From the NCBI RefSeq assembly GCF_000383595.1, contig NZ_KB911581.1:8019519-8083518 (forward strand): a stretch of DNA of 64,000 bases. Reading direction: 5' to 3'. The notes under the pieces were generated by a model, which did no database searches, was not told the origin of the DNA, and saw only the letters and a list, made by a program, of their open reading frames with translations. This document shows, one piece after another, positions 50,901-59,520 of this stretch (the first letter of the stretch is position 1; each line of letters starts with the position of its first letter). The stretch is from Streptomyces bottropensis ATCC 25435. GTDB lineage: Bacteria; Actinomycetota; Actinomycetes; Streptomycetales; Streptomycetaceae. Both the position numbers and the translations under genes were made by a program.

Positions 50901-51439
50901 CGCTTCTCGACCAGCTCCACGCGGGAGTACGCGGCTGCCGCGAGCGCCTCGACCGTACGGTTCAGGTCGGCCGTCCCGCCCGAGCGCAGGGCGACCGGCT
51001 CCAGGTCGCCCAGGCCCTTGACCTGCGGCTGGAGGACCGAGCGGACGGGCGCGACGACGACCGAGACCGGGCCGGTCTCCGGGTCGTCGGGGCGCGGATG
51101 CGTCAGGCGGCGCAGCACGGCGAGGCGGCGGCCGACGGTGTCGCTGCGCGGGCTGAGGCGCTCGTGCGGCAGTGTCTCCCAGGCCGGGTACTCCACGACG
51201 CCGTCCGGAGGGAGCAGGGAGCGCAGAGCCGCCGCCAGGTCCTCGGCCTCGCGGCCCGTCGCCGTCACGACGAGTACGGGGCGGCCGGCGTCCCGGGCGA
51301 GGGCGGCCACGGCGAAGGGGCGGGCCGCCGGGGGGCCCACCAGGTCGATGTGGGTGCGGTGGCCGTCTGATGCCGCCCTGATCGCTTCCGCGAGAGGGGC
51401 GTCCTTGACTACGGCGTCTAGCAGGCCGTGGAGGCTCAT
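47906..51439 (-). CDS. mfd: Transcription-repair coupling factor
   Basis: The 1177-residue protein removes RNA polymerase stalled at DNA damage and recruits UvrA. The order is the expected one. First comes a UvrB-like N-terminal module (residues 1-350). The RNA-polymerase-interacting CarD-like domain follows (ETGDYIVHEQHGVG...REYLVVEYA, about 490-570). Next is the RecG-like translocase with Walker A CGDVGYGKTEIA, DEEQRFG, TATPIPRT and the TRG motif, then the C-terminal UvrA-binding region. Length and start (MSLHGLLDAVV) are normal. It appears monocistronic. Confidence 0.97.
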   Translation of the reverse strand: MSLHGLLDAVVKDAPLAEAIRAASDGHRTHIDLVGPPAARPFAVAALARDAGRPVLVVTATGREAEDLAAALRSLLPPDGVVEYPAWETLPHERLSPRSDTVGRRLAVLRRLTHPRPDDPETGPVSVVVAPVRSVLQPQVKGLGDLEPVALRSGGTADLNRTVEALAAAAYSRVELVEKRGEFAVRGGILDVFPPTEEHPLRVEFWGDDVEEIRYFKVADQRSLEVAEHGLWAPPCRELLLTDEVRERARVLAERHPELGELLNKIAEGIAVEGMESLAPVLVDDMELLIDVLPKGSMAIVCDPERVRTRAADLVATSQEFLQASWAATAGGGEAPIDVGAASLRSLADVRDRARELDMMWWSVSPFAADEELEADTLKLGMHAPETYRGDTAKALADTKGWLADGWRTVFVTEAHGPAARTVEVLGGEGIPARLEAELGRIAPSVVHVACGSIDYGFIDPVLKLAVLTETDLTGQKAAGKDGARMPARRRKTIDPLTLEAGDYIVHEQHGVGRYIEMVQRTVQGATREYLVVEYAPAKRGQPGDRLYIPTDQLEQITKYVGGEAPTLHRLGGADWTKTKARAKKAVKEIAADLIKLYSARMAAPGHAFGADTPWQRELEDAFPYAETPDQLTTIAEVKEDMEKTVPMDRLICGDVGYGKTEIAVRAAFKAVQDGKQVAVLVPTTLLVQQHFGTFSERYSQFPVNVRALSRFQTDTEAKGTLEGLREGAVDIVIGTHRLFSAETKFKDLGLVIVDEEQRFGVEHKEQLKKLRANVDVLTMSATPIPRTLEMAVTGIREMSTITTPPEERHPVLTFVGPYEEKQIGAAVRRELLREGQVFYIHNRVESIDRAAARLREIVPEARIATAHGQMSEQALEQVVVDFWEKKFDVLVSTTIVESGIDISNANTLIVERGDTFGLSQLHQLRGRVGRGRERGYAYFLYPPEKPLTETAHERLATIAQHTEMGAGMYVAMKDLEIRGAGNLLGGEQSGHIAGVGFDLYVRMVGEAVADYRRQLESGGIEEEPPLEVKVELPVDAHVPHDYAPGERLRLQAYRAIASVNTEADIAAVREELVDRYGKLPEPVENLLLVAGLRMLARACGVGEIVLQGTNIRFAPVELRESQELRLKRLYPGTVIKPAAHQVLVPRPKTAKVGGKPLVGRDLLGWTGEFLASILGS

Positions 51440-51647
51440 TCGGGGTGTTTCCCGTCCGGGTGGGCAAGGGGGTGGAGTCGGGGGTGGGGCAACACGAACG
51501 CCCGGACTCGTGTGACGGGCCGGGGGTGTCCAGGGTACGACGTGGGGGCTGGGGACGGCTTTTCCCGCCCCCGCCGCCCCTACCCGTCCCGACCCGTCCC
51601 TCCCCTAGTCTCTTGAGACACCTGTTCCCGGTCGAACGTGAGTCCCC

Positions 51648-53108
51648 ATGGCATCGAGCGCCCCGTCCACGGCACCGTCGGCGCCGTCGCTCATACCCGG
51701 GCCGGTCGCGGCTTCGCCCTCGCCGCGTGACCGGCGTCTCTCCCTCCGGGGCCGGGAGCCGTACCTGCTCGCGGGCGTGCTGTTCGTGGCGTACGCGACG
51801 GTGTCGGTGGGGCGGTACCGGCGGCTGGGGACCCGCTCGTACGACCTGGGCATCTACGAACAGACCGTGCGGGCCTACGCGCACCTCCAGGCACCGATCG
51901 TCGAGCTGAAGGGGCCGGGGTACAACGTCCTCGGGGATCACTTCAGCCCGGTCACTATGCTGCTCGCGCCGTTCTACCGGGCGTTCCCCTCGCCCATGAC
52001 GCTGCTGGTGGTGCAGGCGGCGCTGTTCGCGCTGTCGGCGGTGCCGGTGACGCGCGCGGCCACGCGGATGCTGGGGCGGGCGCCGGGGCTCGGCCTGGGA
52101 GTGGCGTACGGGCTGTCGTGGGGGCTGCAGAACGCCGTGGACTTCGACTTCCACGAGATCTGTTTCGCGGTTCCGCTGATCGCGTTCTCCCTGGAGGCGC
52201 TGCTCGCGCGGCGATGGCGTGCCGCGCTGCTCTGGGGACTCCCGCTGGTCCTGGTCAAGGAGGACCAGGGGCTGACCCTGGCGGTGCTCGCGGCCGTCGT
52301 CGCGCTGCGGGCCCGGCGGCACAGCGCGTCCCGCGTGGTGCCCTACGCCCTCGCGGTCTCGGCGTTCGGCGCGCTCGCCACGCTGCTCGCCTTCACCGTG
52401 CTCATCCCGGCCTTCAACACCGCCGGAGCCTCCGACTACCTGGCCAAGGTCGGCGGCGACGGCCCCCTCGACGGCCTGGACGTCAAGATCCGTACCGTCC
52501 TGTGGCTGGTGATCCCGACCAGCGGGCTGCTCGCCCTGCGCTCCCCGGTCGTCCTCGCCGCCCTCCCCACGCTCGGCTGGCGGTTCGTCTCCTCCGACCA
52601 CAACTACTGGGGGACGGCCTGGCACTACAGCGCCGTCCTGATGCCGATGGTCTTCCTCGCGCTCGTCGACGCGCTCCCCGGCGCCCGCCGGAGCCCGCGC
52701 CCGTGGCTGCGCTCGTACACGCTCCATCTGCCCGCCGCCGTCCTCGCGGCCTCCGTCGCGCTGACGACCTCGCTGCCCGTGGGCACCCTGACCGAGGCCT
52801 CCGCCTATCGGGTCCCGCCCGAGGTCAGGGCCGTGGAGAAGCTGCTGGGCAGCATCCCGGACGGATCCACCGTCGAGTCCAACATCGGCCCCATCAGCCG
52901 GCTGACCTCCCGCTGCCGCGTCTTCTGGATCGGCCGGACCGGGGGCCTCGCGCCCGACTACATCGCCTTCAACAACAACTCGCACTGGGTGAAGGACGTC
53001 CCCGCGTACGCCCGTCAGCTCCATCCGCGCGACACGTACGCGCTGCGGGGCGTCATCCAGGGGTACGTCCTGCTGAAACGCACGTCCCCCGAGCGGGCGT
53101 CCTCCTGA
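51648..53108 (+). CDS. DUF2079 multi-pass membrane protein
   Basis: The 486-residue protein has about ten hydrophobic helices and the DUF2079 hallmarks: SYDLGIYEQTVRAYAHL, GDHFSPVTMLLAPFYR, FDFHEICFAVPLIAFSLEAL and KEDQGLTLAV. DUF2079 proteins resemble GT-C glycosyltransferases, so a lipid-linked sugar transferase in the envelope is possible but unproven. The SDHNYWGTAWHYSAVLMP and C-terminal soluble segments are typical. The ribosome site is weak. Confidence 0.88.
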   Translation: MASSAPSTAPSAPSLIPGPVAASPSPRDRRLSLRGREPYLLAGVLFVAYATVSVGRYRRLGTRSYDLGIYEQTVRAYAHLQAPIVELKGPGYNVLGDHFSPVTMLLAPFYRAFPSPMTLLVVQAALFALSAVPVTRAATRMLGRAPGLGLGVAYGLSWGLQNAVDFDFHEICFAVPLIAFSLEALLARRWRAALLWGLPLVLVKEDQGLTLAVLAAVVALRARRHSASRVVPYALAVSAFGALATLLAFTVLIPAFNTAGASDYLAKVGGDGPLDGLDVKIRTVLWLVIPTSGLLALRSPVVLAALPTLGWRFVSSDHNYWGTAWHYSAVLMPMVFLALVDALPGARRSPRPWLRSYTLHLPAAVLAASVALTTSLPVGTLTEASAYRVPPEVRAVEKLLGSIPDGSTVESNIGPISRLTSRCRVFWIGRTGGLAPDYIAFNNNSHWVKDVPAYARQLHPRDTYALRGVIQGYVLLKRTSPERASS

Positions 53109-53130
53109 CGGCGCCCCCGCCAACGCATGG

Positions 53131-53172
53131 AGCCCGGCGCCCGGAAGCCTCCGCCTCCGGGCGCCGGGCTCT
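53131..53172. terminator. Strong bidirectional terminator hairpin
   Basis: GAGCCCGGCGCCCGGA (53131-53146) and its exact complement (53157-53172) form a 16-bp stem with a 10-base loop between the convergent genes ending at 53108 and 53233. Confidence 0.85.
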
Positions 53173-53232
53173 CCCCCGGTTTCCCCCGTGTCCCCGTTCC
53201 CCCGTCGTCCCCCGCTCCCCCGTGGCGGGTGA

Positions 53233-55812
53233 CTACTCGGTGGCGATCGCGTTCAGGACGTTCATGCGGCCCGCCCGGAACGCCGGCACCAGCGCGGCGA
53301 ACAGGCCCACGAAGGCCGAGGCGATGAAGACCCCGATGATCGTCGGCCACGGGATGTCGAGGACCTTCAGGCCCTCCAGGGCGAGGAGCTGCTGGGCGGT
53401 GGCGCCCCAGCCCATGCCCAGCCCCAGGCCGAGGAGCGCGCCGAAGAGGGCGATGACGACCGACTCCAGGCGGATCATGCGGCGCAGCTGACGGCGGGAG
53501 AGGCCGATGGCCCGCATCAGGCCGATCTCACGGGTCCGCTCGACCACCGACAGGGCCAGCGTGTTCACGACACCCAGGATCGCGACGATGATCGCCAGGG
53601 CGAGCAGGCCGTAGATCATGTTCAGGAGCTGGTCGATCTGGCCCTTCAGGGCCTCCTTGTAGTCGGTCTGGTCGCGGACCTCGTACTGCGGGTAGTCGTG
53701 CAGCGCGGCCTTGAGGGACGTGTACGCGGCCGCGTCCTGGCCCTCCTTCGCCGAGGCGAAGAGCAGCTGGTCGAGGGGCATCCTGTCGGCCGGGACGTAC
53801 TTCGCCATCGTGTCGATGGAGGTGTACATGGCCCCGGCGTCGATGACGACGTCGCTGCTGGTGATCGCGCGGACGGTCAGGTCGGCCGTGCGGCCGTCCT
53901 TGAAGGCGACGGCGATCTTCGAGCCGAGCCGGATGTCGTGGTCCTCGGCGAACTTCTCGTGCACGGACATCGAGTCGGGCTTGTAGGCGTCCGGCAGCTT
54001 GCCCGCGACGACCTCGGTGGCGAGGTCGGTGGCGTAGCTCGGGTCGGCGGCGGTGATCGCCGTGTCCTTGAGCGTCTTGCCGTCGGGGGTGGTGAAGTCG
54101 GCCTGGGTCCACTTGTACTCGGTGAGGCTCTCGATGCCCTTCGCGGAGCGCGCCGCCTCGACGGCCTGCGGGGTGATCAGCTGGCCGGTGTCGGACTGGA
54201 TGATGAAGTCGGTGCCGACGGTCTTGTCGAGCTGTTCCGTGGCCGAGGCGACCATGGAGGAGCCGACGACCGACAGGCAGGCGACCAGCGCCAGACCGAT
54301 CATCAGGGCGGCGCCGGTGGCCCCCGTGCGGCGGGGGTTGCGCAGTGCGTTGCGCTCGGCCATCCGGCCGACCGGGCCGAAGGCCCGCAGGACGACCGCG
54401 CCCAGCACCCGCACCACGGCGCCGGCGAGCAGCGGGCCGATGACCACGAAGCCGATGAGGGACAGGACGACCCCGCCGCCCAGCCACATGGACCCCTCGC
54501 TCGCCTTGTCGGCGGCGGACGCCAGGTACAGGCAGTAGCCGCCGGCGCCGGTCAGCAGGAGGCCGATCACGGCCCGGACGATGCCGGCCTTGGCGTCCAG
54601 CGGGGCGCCGGCGTCGCGCAGGGCGGCCATCGGGGAGACCTTGCCGGCGCGCCGGGCGGGCACGTAGGCGGCGAGGACGGTGACGACGATGCCCAGGAGC
54701 AGACCGACCGCCGGGGTCGTCCAGGCGATGGTGAGGTCGTCGGTGGACAGGTTCATCCCGGTGGCGCTCATCAGCTTCATCAGGCCGATGGCGAGGCCGA
54801 CCCCGCCGGCGACACCGAGGATCGAGCCGAAGACGCCGAGGAGCAGCGCCTCGACGAGGACCGACCGGTTGACCTGGCCGCGGCTGGAGCCGATGGCCCG
54901 CATCAGGCCGATCTCTCGGGTCCGCTGGGCGACCAGCATCGAGAAGGTGTTGATGATCAGGAAGATGCCGACGAGGAAGGCGATCCCGGCGAAGCCGAGC
55001 ATCGCGTACTTCATCACGCCCATGAACTCGCCGACGTCCTTGGCATTGGCGTCCGCGATCTCCTTGGCGGTCTGCACCTTGTAGGCGCCGCCCAGTTCGG
55101 CGGAGACGTTCTTCTTCACCTGGGCGTCCGTGAAGCCGCCGGCGGCGTTGACGTTGACGTTGGTGTACACGCCCGTCTCGCCGACGAGGGTCTTCTGGGC
55201 GGTGGCGGTGTCGAGGTAGAAGATCGCGGCGCCCGGGTTGGTGACCTGGAACTCGGCGATGCCGGAGACCTTCGCCCGGTGCGTGCCGACGGCGCTGATC
55301 ACGCCGATCTCGTCGCCGAGCTTCAGGTCGTGCTTGTCCGCGGTGTCCGCGTCGACCACGATCTGGTCGGGGCCGCGCGGCGCGCCGCCGGAGGAGATCT
55401 TCATGGTGCGGGCGTCGTTGGCGTTCCAGTTGCCGACGATGGTCGGGGCGCCGCTGGTGGGCGAGAGGCTGTCCTTGTCGGCGTCGACGACCGTCACCGA
55501 GGTCGAGAACACCGTCCCCTCGGCCGACTTCACCCCGTCCGCGCCACCCACCTTGTCGACGACGGAGGCGGGCATGACCGGCGGCTTGCCGGTGTCGGAC
55601 TGTGTCTCACCGCTGTCCGAGGCGCCCTTGGCGCTGACCGTGACGTCGGAGGAGGTGGCGGCGAACAGCTTGTCGAACGTGGTGCCCATCGTGTCGGTGA
55701 AGACCAGGGTCCCCGTCACGAACGCCACCGACAGCATGACCGCGATGGCGGAGAGCGCCATCCGCCCCTTGTGCGCGAAGAAGTTGCGCATCGAGGTCTT
55801 CATGACAGTCAT
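53233..55812 (-). CDS. ABC transporter permease, FtsX/MacB family
   Basis: The 859-residue permease has the same duplicated FtsX architecture as the protein at 25490-28027. An N-terminal helix (MALSAIAVMLSVAFVTGTLVF) precedes an extracytoplasmic domain. A block of three helices with REIGLMRAIGSSRGQV, a second domain, and three C-terminal helices with EIGLMRAIGLSRRQL follow. The ATG overlaps the ATPase stop as ATGA. Both repeats share wording with the other pair, so the systems are paralogous. Confidence 0.9.
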   Translation of the reverse strand: MTVMKTSMRNFFAHKGRMALSAIAVMLSVAFVTGTLVFTDTMGTTFDKLFAATSSDVTVSAKGASDSGETQSDTGKPPVMPASVVDKVGGADGVKSAEGTVFSTSVTVVDADKDSLSPTSGAPTIVGNWNANDARTMKISSGGAPRGPDQIVVDADTADKHDLKLGDEIGVISAVGTHRAKVSGIAEFQVTNPGAAIFYLDTATAQKTLVGETGVYTNVNVNAAGGFTDAQVKKNVSAELGGAYKVQTAKEIADANAKDVGEFMGVMKYAMLGFAGIAFLVGIFLIINTFSMLVAQRTREIGLMRAIGSSRGQVNRSVLVEALLLGVFGSILGVAGGVGLAIGLMKLMSATGMNLSTDDLTIAWTTPAVGLLLGIVVTVLAAYVPARRAGKVSPMAALRDAGAPLDAKAGIVRAVIGLLLTGAGGYCLYLASAADKASEGSMWLGGGVVLSLIGFVVIGPLLAGAVVRVLGAVVLRAFGPVGRMAERNALRNPRRTGATGAALMIGLALVACLSVVGSSMVASATEQLDKTVGTDFIIQSDTGQLITPQAVEAARSAKGIESLTEYKWTQADFTTPDGKTLKDTAITAADPSYATDLATEVVAGKLPDAYKPDSMSVHEKFAEDHDIRLGSKIAVAFKDGRTADLTVRAITSSDVVIDAGAMYTSIDTMAKYVPADRMPLDQLLFASAKEGQDAAAYTSLKAALHDYPQYEVRDQTDYKEALKGQIDQLLNMIYGLLALAIIVAILGVVNTLALSVVERTREIGLMRAIGLSRRQLRRMIRLESVVIALFGALLGLGLGMGWGATAQQLLALEGLKVLDIPWPTIIGVFIASAFVGLFAALVPAFRAGRMNVLNAIATE

Positions 55813-56597
55813 GACGTACGCCCCCGGGCGTCGAAGTCCTTCATGCGGTCCAGCACGGTGTCGGCGGTCGGCTTGAACATCTCGTCGACGATGCGGCCGT
55901 CCGCCAGGTACAGCACCCGGTCCGCGTAGGAGGCGGCCACCGGGTCGTGGGTGACCATCACGATGGTCTGGCCCAGCTCGTCGACCGACGTGCGCAGGAA
56001 GCTGAGGACCTCGGCACCGGCCCGCGAGTCCAGGTTGCCGGTCGGCTCGTCACCGAAGATGATCTCCGGCCGGGCGGCCAGCGCCCGGGCCACGGCGACG
56101 CGCTGCTGCTGGCCGCCGGAGAGCTGGCTGGGCCGGTGCTTGAGCCGGTCGCCCAGGCCGACGGTGTCGACGACCCGCGCCAGCCACTCCTTGTTCGGCT
56201 TGCGCCCCGCGATGTCCATCGGGAGCGTGATGTTCTCTATCGCGTTCAGCGTGGGCAGCAGGTTGAACGCCTGGAAGATGAATCCGATCCGGTCCCGGCG
56301 CAGCTGCGTGAGCTTCTTGTCCTTGAGGCCGGTGATCTCGGTGTCGTCGAGGTAGATCTGACCCGACGTCACGGTGTCGAGTCCGGCGAGGCAGTGCATG
56401 AGGGTGGACTTGCCGGACCCCGAGGGGCCCATGATCGCGGTGTACTGTCCCCGCGCGATGTCCACGTCCACATGGTCGAGGGCGACGACACGGGTCTCAC
56501 CGGACCCGTACGCCTTCACGACCTGCCGCGCCCGCGCGGCAACGGCCGTAGTCCCTCCAGTACCCCCGTGCCTGGTGATGGTCACAGCCGATGTCAC
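55809..56597 (-). CDS. ABC transporter ATPase, MacB/LolD-type
   Basis: The 262-residue ATPase has Walker A GPSGSGKST, Q-loop FIFQAFNLLP, LSGGQQQRVAVARAL, IIFGDEP and VMVTHDP. The GTG start has AGGAGATATACC upstream. It is the first gene of the operon, followed by its permease with overlap. Compared with the ATPase at 24636 it keeps the LPMDIAGRKP and PTADTVLDRMK stretches but has a different N-terminus. Confidence 0.92.
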   Translation of the reverse strand: MTSAVTITRHGGTGGTTAVAARARQVVKAYGSGETRVVALDHVDVDIARGQYTAIMGPSGSGKSTLMHCLAGLDTVTSGQIYLDDTEITGLKDKKLTQLRRDRIGFIFQAFNLLPTLNAIENITLPMDIAGRKPNKEWLARVVDTVGLGDRLKHRPSQLSGGQQQRVAVARALAARPEIIFGDEPTGNLDSRAGAEVLSFLRTSVDELGQTIVMVTHDPVAASYADRVLYLADGRIVDEMFKPTADTVLDRMKDFDARGRTS

Positions 56598-57040
56598 GGT
56601 ATATCTCCTAAGTCGGGCAGCGGATGGTTCCGTTGCTCAGTGGACGAGCCGTACGAAGCGAGGTGCCCAGCCGTACGCGGTGCGGTGCTGCTGTGCTGTG
56701 GCGCTGTGCTGCTGAGTCTGGTCCCCGGAGGGGGCCCGGCGCGCTGGTGCCCAGCGCAGTCTTGTGCTGGGGAAAACCCCACCCCCGCCGGTCCGGTACA
56801 CCGCCCCCCAGCGGCGTAAAGCCAGGTTAAATACGGCAGGCCCCCCGTCTCGTCCTCCGTCGGTACGACCCCGCCCCCGGCCGTAGTGCGGAGATACCCC
56901 TAAGGGATGTCGCCCCCGGGGAGGAGACGGCCTCGGGGTCGGCCTCCTCCCCGGGGGTGCGACCAGGCTGCACCCTGCCGTGGCGTGAGGGTCAATGGCA
57001 TGGTGGTCGGCGGCAGATAGGTGCAAGGGGAAGGCATTTG
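56598..57040. other. Divergent promoter region with a large hairpin
   Basis: The region lies between the ABC operon (minus) and the MFS gene (plus). CCCCCGGGGAGGAG (56913-56926) and CTCCTCCCCGGGGG (56944-56957) form a perfect 14-bp inverted repeat with a 17-base loop. A less GC-rich segment (TTAAATACGG, about 56824-56833) suits a promoter. Small reading frames cross the region but none is convincing. Confidence 0.45.
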
Positions 57041-58879
57041 GTGGACGAGAATCCGGTGGGCGGGAATCCGGCGGGCGGCGACGTTCAGGGCGGCGGTCGG
57101 GTGGGCGGGAAGCCGGCGGGCGGCGACCGGATGGACGGCGGCCCGGCGGGGGACCACCCGACGGACGGCGATCCGGCGGGGGACGACCCGACGGACGACG
57201 TTCCCCCTGGCGGCGCTCCCTTGGCCGGCAACCCCTCGGGCCGCGATCCCGTGGACGCCGTACGAACAGACGCCAGACGACCGGACGCCATACGAGCAGA
57301 CGCCGTACGACCGGACGCCGTACGACTCGACGCCCCTCGACCGGACGCCGCGGAACCGGACGCCGCTCGACCCGCGATACCCGACCCGTCCGGGCGGCAC
57401 ACCGGATCCGGCAGACGAACAGCCGTGACCGCCGCTCTGATGCTGGCCATGGGGCTGGCGGCGCTGGACTCCACGGTCGTCTCGACCGCCGTCCCGCAGA
57501 TCGTCGCCGACCTCGGCGGCTTCTCCGTCTTCTCCTGGCTGTTCTCCGGCTATCTGCTCGCCGTCACCGTCACCCTTCCCGTCTACGGCAAGCTCTCCGA
57601 CACCTTCGGCCGCAAACCGATGCTCGTCGTGGGCGCGGCCTTGTTCCTGCTGGGCTCCCTGCTCTGCGCGCTGGCCTGGAACATGGGCTCCCTGATCGCC
57701 TTCCGTATCGTCCAGGGTCTGGGCGGCGGGGCCCTTCAGGGCACGGTCCAGACGCTGGCGGCCGACCTCTACCCCCTGGAGGAGCGGCCCAAGATCCAGG
57801 CCAAGCTGTCCACGGTGTGGGCGGTGTCGGCGGTGGCGGGTCCCGGAGTGGGCGGTGTCCTGGCCGCGTACGCGGACTGGCGCTGGATCTTCCTCATCAA
57901 CCTCCCGCTCGGCGCGGTGGCGTTGTGGCTGCTCGTCCGTCATCTGCACGAGCCCCGGCGGGAGTCGACGGGCCGGCCCCGGGTGGACTGGGCGGGAGCC
58001 CTGACCGTCTTCGCGGGCGGCGGGGCCCTGCTGCTGGCCCTGGTGCAGGGCGGGGTGGCCTGGGACTGGCTCTCGCCGCCCTCGATCACCCTGCTGGGCA
58101 CGGGAGTCGCCCTGATCGCCCTGCTGGTGCTGATCGAGCGCCGGGCGGCCGAACCGATCATCCCCGGCTGGGTGTGGCGCCGCCGCACGATCGCGGCGGT
58201 GAACCTGGCCCTGGGCGCGCTCGGTCTGCTGATGGTCGCGCCGACGGTGTTCCTCGCGACCTACGCGCAGTCGGTGCTGGGCCTGGCACCGGTGGCCGCC
58301 GGGTTCGTGGTCTCCGTCTGGACGCTGAGCTGGCCCGTCTCCGCGGCCCTCAGCCAGCACGTCTACCGCCGGATCGGCTTCCGGAACACCGCGATGCTCG
58401 GTATCGCCGCGGCCGCGGCCCTCCTCTTCGCCTTCCCGTTCCTCCCCTACCCGGGCGAGGCCTGGCAGCCGATGCTGCTGATGCTGCTGCTGGGCGCCGC
58501 GCTGGGCCTCTTCCAGCTCCCCCTGATCATCGGCGTCCAGTCGACGGTGGCCTGGGAGGAGCGCGGCACGGCCACCGCGTCGATCCTCTTCTGCCGCCAG
58601 ACCGGCCAGACCCTGGGCGCGGCGGCCTTCGGCGCGGTGGCGAACGGGGTGCTGGCCTCCCGGCTCGGCGGCGCGGGAGACCTCGACAGCGTCACCCGGT
58701 CCCTCGACGCCGGCACGGCCGCGGAACCGGTCCGCCGCGCGGTCGCGGACGCGGTCCACGCCGTCTACCTCGGCGCGGCGTGCGCGGCGACGGTGGCGTT
58801 CCTGGTGCTGCTGGTCGTGGCACCGCGCAGGTTCCCGGCACTCGCCCCCAGCAGTCCTGACCCTCGTTCAAAAATCTGA
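57041..58879 (+). CDS. MFS drug/H+ antiporter (DHA2-like) with a repetitive N-terminus
   Basis: The 612-residue exporter is preceded by AAGGGGAAGG before a GTG (a TTG lies just upstream). From about residue 130 it shows the 14-helix pattern, with motif A variant GKLSDTFGRKPML, motif C-like VAGPGVGGVLAAYADWRWIFLINLPLG, and DSTVVSTAVPQIVADLGG in helix 1. The first 125 residues are two kinds of low-complexity repeats, GGxPAGGD-like and then RPDAxRxDA-like. They derive from 15-bp DNA repeats at about 57240-57370. These may be an unstructured extension, or the true start may lie later, at about residue 120. Substrate unknown. Confidence 0.82.
   Translation: MDENPVGGNPAGGDVQGGGRVGGKPAGGDRMDGGPAGDHPTDGDPAGDDPTDDVPPGGAPLAGNPSGRDPVDAVRTDARRPDAIRADAVRPDAVRLDAPRPDAAEPDAARPAIPDPSGRHTGSGRRTAVTAALMLAMGLAALDSTVVSTAVPQIVADLGGFSVFSWLFSGYLLAVTVTLPVYGKLSDTFGRKPMLVVGAALFLLGSLLCALAWNMGSLIAFRIVQGLGGGALQGTVQTLAADLYPLEERPKIQAKLSTVWAVSAVAGPGVGGVLAAYADWRWIFLINLPLGAVALWLLVRHLHEPRRESTGRPRVDWAGALTVFAGGGALLLALVQGGVAWDWLSPPSITLLGTGVALIALLVLIERRAAEPIIPGWVWRRRTIAAVNLALGALGLLMVAPTVFLATYAQSVLGLAPVAAGFVVSVWTLSWPVSAALSQHVYRRIGFRNTAMLGIAAAAALLFAFPFLPYPGEAWQPMLLMLLLGAALGLFQLPLIIGVQSTVAWEERGTATASILFCRQTGQTLGAAAFGAVANGVLASRLGGAGDLDSVTRSLDAGTAAEPVRRAVADAVHAVYLGAACAATVAFLVLLVVAPRRFPALAPSSPDPRSKI
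57242..57372. repeat. 15-bp tandem repeats within the MFS gene
   Basis: Units resembling GACGCCGTACGACCG recur with small changes about eight times. They keep the frame, so each unit adds five residues. Confidence 0.65.
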
Positions 58880-59049
58880 GTTAATCCGGGTAACACCCCA
58901 GGTCAGCGTGAGATACGTCTAGTAAGCGCATACCGACCGATCAGTTTGTCGAAAAGCTCGCACACCGCCGCACCCACGAGTAGCGTTCACGCCCGCCCCC
59001 CGCTCCCTGCGGTCCGCACCGGACCCGAGCCGCGCAAGGAGACAAAGGG

Positions 59050-59520
59050 ATGACCGACGCTTTCTCGTCACCCCCGCACCAGCCCCCGCACCGACCGCCT
59101 CACCGACCGCCGTACCCGCAGCACACCTCGTCCCCCTCCTACCAGACCTATCCCTGGGCCCCCCAGGAACCGGTCACGGTCCCGGCCCCCCGGTCCGCCC
59201 GCACGCCCTCCTCCCTCGGTCACCACAGCGACCTGCGGGTGCTGCGCAGCGCGTACCGCTGGCAGCGGCGGGTGGCGACGCTGGCCGCGCTGGGCTACTT
59301 CGTGCTGTTCCTCGTCCTGTCGGCGTTCGCCCCGTCGTTCATGACCAGCGAGATCAGCGGCGGACTGTCCACGGGGCTGCTGCTCGGCCTGCTCCAGGTC
59401 CCGGTGACCTGCCTGGCCATCTGGCTGTACGAGCACACCGCGCGCCACCGGGTCGATCCCCTGGCCGACCGCATCCGCGACCTGGCGGATGTGGACGCGC
59501 GGCGGGGGGCCACCCGATGA
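59050..59520 (+). CDS. DUF485-family small membrane protein
   Basis: The 156-residue protein has a Pro/His-rich N-terminus (PPHRPPHRPPYPQ), then the DUF485 core: LRSAYRWQRRVATLAALGYFVLFL, a short extracellular stretch and LLLGLLQVPVTCLAIWLY. Such proteins are regularly paired with acetate symporters. Its stop overlaps the start of the symporter as ATGA. Confidence 0.9.
   Translation: MTDAFSSPPHQPPHRPPHRPPYPQHTSSPSYQTYPWAPQEPVTVPAPRSARTPSSLGHHSDLRVLRSAYRWQRRVATLAALGYFVLFLVLSAFAPSFMTSEISGGLSTGLLLGLLQVPVTCLAIWLYEHTARHRVDPLADRIRDLADVDARRGATR

Noticed and set aside
48017..51370. 1117-residue plus-strand open frame
   Set aside because: It is the antisense shadow of mfd.
53698..55929. 743-residue plus-strand open frame
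   Set aside because: It is the antisense shadow of the second FtsX-type permease.
56957..57040. Earlier start for the MFS gene
   Set aside because: The extra codons are not protein-like, and AAGGGGAAGG is correctly spaced to the GTG at 57041.
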